A DNA stretch of 5,416 nt, from positions 1 through 5,416 of the forward strand of contig DATJNS010000459.1 of the NCBI GenBank assembly GCA_035507915.1, read 5' to 3'. The notes beneath the pieces were generated by a model. The model had not been told where the DNA came from. It ran no database searches and saw only the letters and a list, made by a program, of their open reading frames with translations. The position numbers and the translations under genes were made by a program. This document shows positions 1 to 5,416 of the stretch, piece by piece. The stretch comes from JACQAI01 sp035507915 (GTDB lineage Bacteria > Pseudomonadota > Alphaproteobacteria > Elsterales > Elsteraceae). Numbering within the stretch: position 1 is the stretch's first letter; each line of letters starts with the position of its first letter.

Positions 1-860
1 ATCTGGCTGAGTTCGCGCAAATCAGCGGTCGGGTGTCCGTCGGCGTCGGCCGAGATCGTACCAGCATAGCGCATGCCGTAGAGAATCTCGGCTGGCCCGT
101 ACGCCCGGGTGTCGAAGATCGTCGTCGCCAGGACGTGGTCGTGGCCCTCGACGGAGATCCATAGCTGGACATCGTCTTCGATCAGCCGTGCCGCGTCGTA
201 GCCGAAAAGCGGGCTCGCCCTGTCGATGACGTGCATCACGGTCCAGGTCAGCGTGAGCAACGGGACCCGCGACCGGATCAGCGGCAATTCATGGATTTGC
301 CGCAGCTTCTGCCCGTCGGCCCCACGCCTGATGCGGAGCAATCCGACATGCGTCGAGGTGTTGGAAACCAGGCTGAGACGCGCGTTGGCGATTCTGATCA
401 TCAGCGTGGGCTGCCCGTTATGGCGGGCGACCACGGCGTTTCTCGCGTAGCGGATCTGTGCCTTTGGCCGCGAGAAGCGAACGAAGAGCAGTCCCGTCGT
501 CAGCGCGGTGAACGCCGCGCCAACCATCATCTCGGAGCCTGCGACGATCCGACCGTAATGATCGGCGGGGTACATGTCGCCATATCCGACCGTTGTCGCG
601 GTCTCGAGGCTGAAGAAGAAGGCGTCAGACAACGACCCCGAATGGGCGTTGGCCAACGGGACCGGGCCGACCAGGTAGAGCAGCGCGAAGACGAGATTGA
701 TAACCGCGAAGAGAGCTATCAGCGACAGCAGAAAACGCGGCCAGCTGAGCGCGACGGCCAAATAATACGGGTCGCGCCAATCGAACCGCGCGACGCCTGC
801 CTTCTTGATGGCGTAACCGCCGAGCAGCAGCCATGGACCCTTGCGATGCGAGATGCTCAT
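1..860 (-). CDS. KirBac-type inward-rectifier potassium channel, partial, 3' end beyond the window
   Basis: Prokaryotic homologue of animal Kir channels: a tetrameric inner-membrane K+ channel with a cytoplasmic immunoglobulin-like domain. The frame is open from 860 to the window edge, 286 residues without a stop. In order: a short N-terminus, an amphipathic slide helix beginning DWRDPYYLAVALSWPRF (27-43), transmembrane helix 1 (about 41-63), pore helix (78-88), selectivity filter TVGYGDMYP (90-98), transmembrane helix 2 (about 103-127) ending L-F-V-R-F-S-R-P, then the beta-rich domain with QPTLMIRIANARLSLV (150-165), LTWTVMHVID (204-213) and SPLFG (216-220). All are hallmarks of KirBac1.1 and KirBac3.1. 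KirBac proteins are about 300-330 residues, so little is missing. Gly114 matches the helix-2 hinge glycine and Phe126 the bundle-crossing phenylalanine of KirBac1.1. The start is uncertain: ATG at 860 lacks a good ribosome binding site, and an in-frame GTG at 875 is the only upstream alternative before a stop at 881-879. Same strand as the oxidase genes; co-transcription is possible but not shown. Confidence 0.94.
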   Translation of the reverse strand, partial: MSISHRKGPWLLLGGYAIKKAGVARFDWRDPYYLAVALSWPRFLLSLIALFAVINLVFALLYLVGPVPLANAHSGSLSDAFFFSLETATTVGYGDMYPADHYGRIVAGSEMMVGAAFTALTTGLLFVRFSRPKAQIRYARNAVVARHNGQPTLMIRIANARLSLVSNTSTHVGLLRIRRGADGQKLRQIHELPLIRSRVPLLTLTWTVMHVIDRASPLFGYDAARLIEDDVQLWISVEGHDHVLATTIFDTRAYGPAEILYGMRYAGTISADADGHPTADLRELSQ

Positions 861-882
861 TTCGCTTTGGGCCACTGGTCAG

Positions 883-896
883 GCTCATCCGTGAGC
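883..896 (-). repeat. Short inverted repeat in the cyoD-potassium channel gap
   Basis: GCTCA-CGGA-TGAGC on the minus strand: a perfect 5-base stem with a 4-base loop, midway in the 60-base spacer (861-920). No run of T follows it, so it is not a standard intrinsic terminator. It could be a weak hairpin affecting read-through or message stability, or chance. The rest of the spacer is GC-rich at the cyoD end (GGGGGCGCCGCCC) and shows no clear -35/-10 pair. Confidence 0.3.
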
Positions 897-920
897 TTGG
901 GCGAAGCGGGCGGCGCCCCC

Positions 921-1313
921 TCAGTGCTGCAGGTGGAGGTTCATCAGCTCAGCTGTCGGCATCAAGTTGTCGCTCAGGTTGGTCATGATCCACAGCGATC
1001 CGGCGATCACAAAAAACACGATGAGGACGCCGAAGGCGAGCGCGAGCACGTTGTTGGTGTTGTCCGAGCCGGTCGTGATGTGGAGGAAGAAGACCAGGTG
1101 AATGCCCATCTGGGCGATGGCGAGAACGACGAGCCCCAGGCCGACTCCCGGTCCCCACAGCAGCGAGGTATTGCCAACCCAGAAGGAGGTCGCCGTCAGG
1201 AGCGCGGCCAGGAGGAACCCGGTGGTGTAGATCAGGAAGCGGGACGTCTCGGTCTGCACTTCCGCAGGTGCCGCCTTGTCCCCCGGTGCGCGGTCGTAGA
1301 CAACGTCCCTCAT
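921..1313 (-). CDS. cyoD: Cytochrome bo3-type ubiquinol oxidase subunit IV
   Basis: Small membrane subunit IV of the quinol oxidase, 130 residues (E. coli 109), thought to help assemble the CuB site and hold subunits I and III together. Three hydrophobic segments lie at about 27-46, 53-76 and 87-111. The family signature is clear: YTTGFLLAALLTATSFW (29-45), the Q-M-G-I-H-L-V-F-F-L-H-I core of helix 2 (68-79), a following TGSDN, and GSLWIMTNLSDNLMP (105-119), which parallels GSIWIMWNLNYNMM of E. coli. It has a longer soluble N-terminus and about 11 more residues at the C-terminus than E. coli CyoD. The start at 1313 overlaps the cyoC stop as ATGA and has GGGAG 7 bases upstream. The frame stays open further upstream inside cyoC, but that part does not resemble CyoD. 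It is the last cyo cistron; 60 bases separate it from the potassium channel gene. Confidence 0.95.
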   Translation of the reverse strand: MRDVVYDRAPGDKAAPAEVQTETSRFLIYTTGFLLAALLTATSFWVGNTSLLWGPGVGLGLVVLAIAQMGIHLVFFLHITTGSDNTNNVLALAFGVLIVFFVIAGSLWIMTNLSDNLMPTAELMNLHLQH

Positions 1314-1942
1314 GACGCGACTCCCATGAGATAAACAACCGTAAACAGCCCCACCCAGATGATGTCGAGCGCATGCCAGAACAGCGTGAAGCAATGCAGC
1401 CGACGCCGGACCGTCGCGCTGAAGCCTTTGACAGCCACTTGCGCCATCATCACGACCAGCCAGAGCAGCCCCGCGGTGACGTGCAAGCCGTGGCAACCGA
1501 CCAGAGTGAAGAAAGCCGACAGGAAGGCGCTGCGCTGCGGCGCGGCACCCGTCGCGATCATGCTGGCGAACTCGCGGAGCTCGAGCGCGAGAAACGCGGC
1601 GCCGAGCACGAAGGTGACGACGGCAAACGCATAAGTGCGGGCGCGCAACTGCGAACTGATTGCCAGCGACATCAGACCGCACGTGTAGCTCGAGGCGAGC
1701 AGGCAGGCCGTTTCGACGGCGACGGTGACCTGGTTGAACAACTGCGCGCCGGTCGGACCACCCGCGCTGGCGCGAACCAGGACCGCGTAGGCCCCGAACA
1801 GCGCCGAAAACATCACGATGTCGCTCAGCAGGAAGACCCAGAACCCGTAAGCAACGACGATCCGCTTCGATGCGGGACCGGCCTCGGCGGCAGGCGCCAG
1901 CGCCCGGTACTCGAGCTCACGATCGGCAACAGCGACGCTCAT
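1310..1942 (-). CDS. cyoC: Cytochrome bo3-type ubiquinol oxidase subunit III
   Basis: Subunit III of the quinol oxidase, 210 residues (E. coli 204), an integral membrane protein that stabilises the complex beside subunit I and carries no metal. Five hydrophobic segments are visible at about 29-52, 72-93, 103-124, 139-163 and 186-206, the five-helix form typical of CyoC; mitochondrial-type subunit III has seven. Family marks are the GFWVFLLSDIVMFSALFGAY stretch (33-52), the E-L-R-E-F end of helix 3 (120-124), CHGLHVTAGLLWL (150-162) and FWHALDIIW (188-196). The N-terminus carries about 27 soluble residues rich in Ala and Glu, as in other members. The ATG overlaps the cyoB stop as ATGA, with a GGAG site 8 bases upstream, and the gene's own stop overlaps the cyoD start the same way. 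No odd feature was seen. Confidence 0.97.
   Translation of the reverse strand: MSVAVADRELEYRALAPAAEAGPASKRIVVAYGFWVFLLSDIVMFSALFGAYAVLVRASAGGPTGAQLFNQVTVAVETACLLASSYTCGLMSLAISSQLRARTYAFAVVTFVLGAAFLALELREFASMIATGAAPQRSAFLSAFFTLVGCHGLHVTAGLLWLVVMMAQVAVKGFSATVRRRLHCFTLFWHALDIIWVGLFTVVYLMGVAS
1321..1325 (-). promoter_or_regulatory. Ribosome binding site of cyoD
   Basis: GGGAG on the minus strand, 7 bases before the ATG at 1313 and inside the last codons of cyoC. It selects 1313 as the cyoD start although the frame is open further upstream. Confidence 0.7.
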
Positions 1943-3927
1943 GACACGATCTCCGCCTGGTGCGTCCGATCGAACTGCGCAAGCGTCTCAGCCGATATCT
2001 CGAACTCCTCCTTTGCGCGAAACGCCAATACCAGGAACGTCGCGAACGCGCCGAGCACACCGGCAGCAGCCATCCACCAGATGTGCCAGATCAGCGCAAA
2101 GCCGGTGACCACGGCAAAGAACGCGGTGACGAACCCGGTCGGCGTGTTTCTCGGCATCTCGATCGGCTCGTACGCGTGCGTTTGCACCGACTGGTCTGGC
2201 GTCGCCGGCGCGAACTGCTTTTTCGTCCAGTAGGCATCTATCTCCGTGACCCGGGGCAAGATGCCAAAATTCCAGGCCGGTGGCGGCGACGGCGTCGACC
2301 ATTCGAGCGTGCGGCCGTTCCAGGGATCTCCCGTGACGTCCCGGAGCGCCTCACGGTCGCGGATCGACACGATGAGCTGCACGATCTGGCAACCGATTCC
2401 CGCCAAAATCACGACGGCGCCGACTACCGCAACCAGCAGCCATGGCTGCCAGGCGACGACGTCGTAGTGCTGCAGCCGCCGGGTCATGCCCATGAGGCCG
2501 ACCACGTAGAGGGGCATGAACGCGAGATGGAAACCGATGAACCAGCACCAGAACGCGCCCCGGCCCCAGCGTTCGTCGAGCTTGAAGCCGAATGCCTTCG
2601 GGAACCAATAGACGTAGCCGGCGAAGCAGCCGAAGACGACGCCCGGAATGATGACGTGATGGAAGTGCGCGACCAGGAACAGGCTGTTGTGCACCTGCCA
2701 ATCAACCGGCGGAACGGCCAGCAGCACCCCGGTCAGGCCGCCCCAGACGAACGTCACCATGAAGCCGATGGTCCACAGGATCGGCACCTCGAAGCGGACG
2801 CGCCCGCCCCACATCGTGAATATCCAGTTGAATATTTTTACGCCGGTCGGCACCGCGATGATCATGCTCGCGATGCCGAAAATGGCATTCACGTTGGCGC
2901 TCGCCCCCATGGTGAAGAAGTGGTGCAGCCAGACCGTCATGGAGACGATGCAGATCGCCATGGTCGCGGCGACCATCGAGCGGTAGCCGAACAGCGGCTT
3001 GCCCGAGAAGGTCGCGGTCACCTCGGAGAAAATGCCGAAAGCCGGCAGCACGAGGATGTAGACCTCGGGATGGCCCCACATCCAGAACAGGTTCACGTAC
3101 ATCATCGCGTTGCCGCCGGCGTCGACTGAAAAGAAGTGGAAGCCGAGGTATCGATCGAGCAGCAGCATCGCGAACGTCGCCGTCAGGATCGGAAAGACCG
3201 CGACGATCATCAGGTTTGCGGCGAGCGCGGTCCAACAGAACACCGGCATGCGCATGTAGCCCATTCCGGGTGCCCGCGTTTTCAGGATCGTCGTGACGAA
3301 GTTTATTCCCGTCATCAGCGTGCCGATGCCGGAGATCTGCAGCGACCACAGGTAGTAGTCGACGCCGACGCCGGGCGAGAACTGCACCTCGCTGAGCGGC
3401 GGATAGGCAACCCAGCCCGTCCTCGCAAACTCACCGACCACCAGCGACATGTTCGTCAACAGGATGCCCGACGCGGTGAGCCACAGGCTGACCGAGTTCA
3501 AGGTCGGGAAGGCGACGTCGCGGATGCCGAGCTGGAGCGGCACGGCGAAGTTCATCAATCCGATCACCAGCGGCATCGCCACGAAGAAGATCATGATGGT
3601 GCCGTGCGCCGAGAAGATCTGGTCGTAATGCTCCGGCGGCAAATAGCCCTGGGCGCCGCCGGCCGCGACGGCCTGCTGGGCGCGCATCATGATCGCGTCG
3701 GAGAAACCGCGTACCAGCATCAGGAGCGCCAGCACGAGATACATGATGCCGATCCGCTTATGATCGACGGAGGTGAGCCATTCGCGCCACAGATAGGGCC
3801 AATATCCCCTCAGGGTGATCCACCCGAAAACGCTACCGAGCCCCAGGGCTATCACGGCCGCGGTGCCCATGATGATGGGCTCATGGAACGGAATTGCGCT
3901 CCAGCTGAGCTTCCCGAGGAGAGTCAT
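1939..3927 (-). CDS. cyoB: Cytochrome bo3-type ubiquinol oxidase subunit I (catalytic)
   Basis: Catalytic heme-copper subunit, 662 residues (E. coli 663), which oxidises ubiquinol, reduces O2 to water and pumps protons across the inner membrane. Numbering runs two ahead of E. coli CyoB and every key residue I checked is present. Low-spin heme ligands are His108 and His423; high-spin heme ligand is His421. CuB ligands are His286, His335 and His336, with Tyr290 placed to cross-link to His286 (WGHPEVY, 284-290). The D-channel has Asp137, Asn126, Asn144 and Glu288; the K-channel has Lys364 (PTGVKIF). The quinol-site set Arg73, Asp77, His100 and Gln103 is intact. This places it among A-type oxidases using ubiquinol. 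The start at 3927 matches the E. coli N-terminus (GKLS...PFHEP) and has a ribosome binding site; in-frame ATGs at 3957 and 4125 would run into cyoA. It overlaps cyoA and cyoC by four bases each. Whether heme o or heme a fills the active site cannot be read from the protein, but ctaB next door favours heme o. Confidence 0.99.
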   Translation of the reverse strand: MTLLGKLSWSAIPFHEPIIMGTAAVIALGLGSVFGWITLRGYWPYLWREWLTSVDHKRIGIMYLVLALLMLVRGFSDAIMMRAQQAVAAGGAQGYLPPEHYDQIFSAHGTIMIFFVAMPLVIGLMNFAVPLQLGIRDVAFPTLNSVSLWLTASGILLTNMSLVVGEFARTGWVAYPPLSEVQFSPGVGVDYYLWSLQISGIGTLMTGINFVTTILKTRAPGMGYMRMPVFCWTALAANLMIVAVFPILTATFAMLLLDRYLGFHFFSVDAGGNAMMYVNLFWMWGHPEVYILVLPAFGIFSEVTATFSGKPLFGYRSMVAATMAICIVSMTVWLHHFFTMGASANVNAIFGIASMIIAVPTGVKIFNWIFTMWGGRVRFEVPILWTIGFMVTFVWGGLTGVLLAVPPVDWQVHNSLFLVAHFHHVIIPGVVFGCFAGYVYWFPKAFGFKLDERWGRGAFWCWFIGFHLAFMPLYVVGLMGMTRRLQHYDVVAWQPWLLVAVVGAVVILAGIGCQIVQLIVSIRDREALRDVTGDPWNGRTLEWSTPSPPPAWNFGILPRVTEIDAYWTKKQFAPATPDQSVQTHAYEPIEMPRNTPTGFVTAFFAVVTGFALIWHIWWMAAAGVLGAFATFLVLAFRAKEEFEISAETLAQFDRTHQAEIVS
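1951..1954 (-). promoter_or_regulatory. Ribosome binding site of cyoC
   Basis: GGAG (in GGCGGAGAT) on the minus strand, 8 bases before the ATG at 1942 and inside the cyoB coding end. Together with the ATGA overlap it fits coupled translation of subunits I and III. Confidence 0.65.
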
Positions 3928-4814
3928 TGTTCCGCCCTCTGCGAAGTCGGGGAACATAGTCCCGACGCCTGGTGTGGCATGCTCGTGAGACTCACGATGC
4001 CGTTGAACAGATCGGGCGCCACGGCGCGATAGGTCATGGGCGCAATCGCCCGGCTCGGCTTGGCGAGCTCGGCGTAGGTCCGCATGTCGAGGACTGGCCC
4101 GGCCGCACGGGCTGCGGCCAGCCACTGCGCGAAGCCCTCGGGTGTCAGGGCATCGACGTTGAAGTGCATGTCGGAAAAACCCGCGCCGCTATAGTTGGCC
4201 GACATCCCCCGGTAGGTGCCCGCATGGTCGGCCTGAAGATTGAGGCGGGTCACCATTCCGGCCATGGTGTAGATCTGGCCGGCGAGCTGCGGCACGAAGA
4301 AGCTGTTCATCACGCCCGAAGACGTCAGCTCGAAGCTGATCGGCGTGCCCGCGGGGACAGTGAGCCGATTGACGGTCGCGATGCCCTGGTCGGGATAGAT
4401 GAAGAGCCACTTCCAATCGAGGGAGACGACTTGAACCCTGACGGGCTTGACCGCAGAGACAATCGCCTTGGGTGGATCGAGAGCGTATGAGCTGAGCCAG
4501 GCGACGCCGCCGACAAGCAGCACGGTCATGATCGGAATCGACCACACGAGCATCTCGAGGCGGCCGGAGTAGGCGAAATCGGGCAGGTAGCGGGCCCGCG
4601 AATTCGAGGCGCGAAACCAGAAGGCCGTGCCGAGCGTGGCGACCATCGTTGGGATCACGATCGCCAGCATGATTCCAACCGAGTCGTACATGATCAGCCG
4701 TTCGGCTGCGGCGATCGGTCCTTTCGGATCGAGAACCCCACCGGCGCAGCCGCCGAGCGTACCTGCACTGATCAAAGTGCCGAACCGCAGGACGGCTCTT
4801 GTGCCATGCCGCAT
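3924..4814 (-). CDS. cyoA: Cytochrome bo3-type ubiquinol oxidase subunit II
   Basis: Subunit II of the quinol oxidase, 296 residues, anchored in the inner membrane with its cupredoxin-like domain in the periplasm. The start at 4814 gives a short basic N-terminus and a lipoprotein signal ending in LGGC, with Cys23 as the likely lipidated residue. The LLDPKG-like motif seen in E. coli CyoA follows as VLDPKG (28-32). Two transmembrane helices lie at about 43-66 and 86-108, then the domain with SLDWKWLFIYPDQGIATVN (131-149) and VMNSFFVPQL (168-177). The CuA ligands of cytochrome c oxidases are absent: the region matching C-x-x-x-C-x-x-x-H reads SANYSGAGFSDM, with no Cys or His. That marks a quinol rather than cytochrome c oxidase. 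The His/Met-rich tail of E. coli CyoA (315 residues) is missing. An in-frame ATG at 4868 is rejected because it would add residues before the signal peptide and overlap ctaB. Its stop overlaps the cyoB start (ATGA). Confidence 0.97.
   Translation of the reverse strand: MRHGTRAVLRFGTLISAGTLGGCAGGVLDPKGPIAAAERLIMYDSVGIMLAIVIPTMVATLGTAFWFRASNSRARYLPDFAYSGRLEMLVWSIPIMTVLLVGGVAWLSSYALDPPKAIVSAVKPVRVQVVSLDWKWLFIYPDQGIATVNRLTVPAGTPISFELTSSGVMNSFFVPQLAGQIYTMAGMVTRLNLQADHAGTYRGMSANYSGAGFSDMHFNVDALTPEGFAQWLAAARAAGPVLDMRTYAELAKPSRAIAPMTYRAVAPDLFNGIVSLTSMPHQASGLCSPTSQRAEQ
3935..3940 (-). promoter_or_regulatory. Ribosome binding site of cyoB
   Basis: AGAGGG on the minus strand, 7 bases before the ATG at 3927 and within the last codons of cyoA. 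A second purine-rich block (GGCGGA) overlaps it closer to the start. It supports 3927 rather than the upstream in-frame ATGs at 3957 and 4125. Confidence 0.7.
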
Positions 4815-4815
4815 G

Positions 4816-5416
4816 TCAGATCCCCCCTGGTGTGGCTGGGGTAAACGGGTGCGCATAGGGAGCGGCATCTGCAGGCGTCACCGCGGTCGGAGCCGCCCGC
4901 GCCCAGACCGTGCGAGACCCGCGTTCCTCGCCGTTGCTTGCCAAGAGGGCCCCGAAGAGTACGAACAGGTAGAGGATGGAGAACGCGAACAGACGATTGG
5001 CCGACTGCCGATCGACTCCGCCGGTCCTGACCAATTTCAGCGCGAGCGCAATGAACGTCGCTCCGCAGGCGGCGACAATCACGCCGTAGATTGCGCCGGC
5101 AAATCCAAGCGCCCACGGCAGCAGCGACGCCGGAAACAACAGAACGCTATAAAGCAGGATTTGGCGGGTTGTGCCGGCCCTGCCGGCCACGACCGGCAGC
5201 ATCGGCACGCCGGCGCGAGCATATTCGTCAGCACGATTGAGCGACAGCGCCCAGAAATGAGGCGGCGTCCACAGGAAGACGATCAGGAACAGGATGAGCG
5301 GCTCGAGCGCGATGTCGCCGCTCGCGGCTGCCCAGCCGATCACCGGCGGCAGCGCGCCCGCAGCGCCGCCAATCACGATGTTCTGCGGCGTGCGACGCTT
5401 GAGCCACATCGTATAA
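4816..5416 (-). CDS. ctaB: Heme o synthase (protoheme IX farnesyltransferase), partial, 5' end beyond the window
   Basis: Membrane prenyltransferase of the UbiA/COX10 family that transfers a farnesyl group to heme b to make heme o, the cofactor of the oxidase encoded next to it. About 199 codons are visible and the start lies beyond 5416; the frame is open to the edge, where it reads Y-T-M-W-L-K-R-R-T-P-Q-N, a conserved stretch of this family. Further on come WTPPHFWAL (about 5268-5242), then the D-E-Y-A-R-A-G-V-P-M-L-P-V-V segment that holds the second acidic motif, and several hydrophobic helices ending near FSILYLFVLFGALL. A tail of about 41 residues rich in Ala, Pro and Thr follows (4941-4819), where most family members I know stop soon after the last helix. 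The TGA stop is one base before the cyoA ATG, so the two are probably translationally coupled. It could equally be called cyoE because it serves the Cyo oxidase. Family assignment is secure; the role of the tail is unknown. Confidence 0.95.
   Translation of the reverse strand, partial: YTMWLKRRTPQNIVIGGAAGALPPVIGWAAASGDIALEPLILFLIVFLWTPPHFWALSLNRADEYARAGVPMLPVVAGRAGTTRQILLYSVLLFPASLLPWALGFAGAIYGVIVAACGATFIALALKLVRTGGVDRQSANRLFAFSILYLFVLFGALLASNGEERGSRTVWARAAPTAVTPADAAPYAHPFTPATPGGI
4822..4828 (-). promoter_or_regulatory. Ribosome binding site of cyoA
   Basis: AGGGGGG read on the minus strand, 7 bases before the ATG at 4814. It sits inside the last codons of ctaB and decides the cyoA start in favour of 4814 over the in-frame ATG at 4868. 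Ribosomes finishing ctaB at 4816 would be placed directly on this start. Confidence 0.75.

Noticed and set aside
625..888. Minus-strand frame from an ATG at 888 as an alternative gene after cyoD
   Set aside because: It is a shifted frame over the N-terminal part of the potassium channel. The channel frame from 860 carries a continuous family match through the filter and cytoplasmic domain, so no frameshift or extra gene is needed.
861..920. Intrinsic terminator between cyoD and the potassium channel gene
   Set aside because: The only hairpin has a 5-base stem and no T run after it, and the other GC-rich palindrome (GGGC-GCC-GCCC) overlaps the cyoD end without a T tract. A Rho-dependent stop cannot be excluded from sequence.
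861..920. Separate promoter for the potassium channel gene
   Set aside because: No convincing -35/-10 pair is visible in the 60-base gap. A promoter inside cyoD is possible, but I cannot support one.
231..1334. Long plus-strand open frame of 367 codons
   Set aside because: It lies antisense to the potassium channel gene and cyoD, both of which have clear family matches. Its product is very rich in Arg, Glu, Asp, Gln and His, as expected of antisense frames in GC-rich DNA, and has no recognisable domain.
1373..4032. Chain of plus-strand open frames (1373-2233, 1960-3129, 3136-4032)
   Set aside because: All are antisense to cyoC, cyoB and the end of cyoA, have the same low-complexity charged composition, and show no domain or ribosome binding site of note. 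The minus-strand genes fully account for the DNA.
4189..4545. CuA-type copper centre in subunit II
   Set aside because: I looked for the Cys-x3-Cys-x3-His pattern of cytochrome c oxidase subunit II. The matching region has Ser, Asn, Tyr and Gly instead, so this is a quinol oxidase.

Overview
The window is GC-rich bacterial DNA in which every gene I can support lies on the minus strand, so it reads from position 5416 down to 1. It holds most of a respiratory operon for a cytochrome bo3-type ubiquinol oxidase, followed by an inward-rectifier potassium channel gene. The GC-rich codon use, the close match to proteobacterial Cyo subunits and the KirBac-type channel suggest a proteobacterium, most likely an alphaproteobacterium. 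That placement is inference from protein character only; no rRNA or other marker is present.

Layout in transcription order: the C-terminal two thirds of ctaB/cyoE (heme o synthase, cut by the window edge at 5416, stop at 4816); cyoA (4814-3924, subunit II, lipoprotein without CuA ligands); cyoB (3927-1939, subunit I with all heme, CuB, proton-channel and quinol-site residues); cyoC (1942-1310, subunit III); cyoD (1313-921, subunit IV); a 60-base gap; and a KirBac-type potassium channel (from 860, cut by the window edge at position 1, probably only a few codons from its end). ctaB and cyoA are separated by one base. cyoA/B, cyoB/C and cyoC/D each overlap by four bases (ATGA). The four cyo cistrons have purine-rich ribosome binding sites 7-8 bases before their starts, so the set is almost certainly one translationally coupled transcript whose promoter lies beyond 5416.

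Functionally, CtaB farnesylates heme b to heme o, which is inserted at the CyoB active site. CyoA-D then oxidise ubiquinol, reduce O2 to water and pump protons. The channel just downstream would pass K+ across the same membrane and could help set the balance between membrane potential and pH gradient, but that link rests on proximity alone.

This is mostly a well-known system. The less ordinary points are heme o synthase placed before cyoA rather than after cyoD, a roughly 40-residue Ala/Pro-rich tail on that synthase, and the potassium channel directly behind the oxidase genes. I found no mobile element, CRISPR array, RNA gene or convincing terminator. The long plus-strand open frames look like antisense shadows of the cyo genes.
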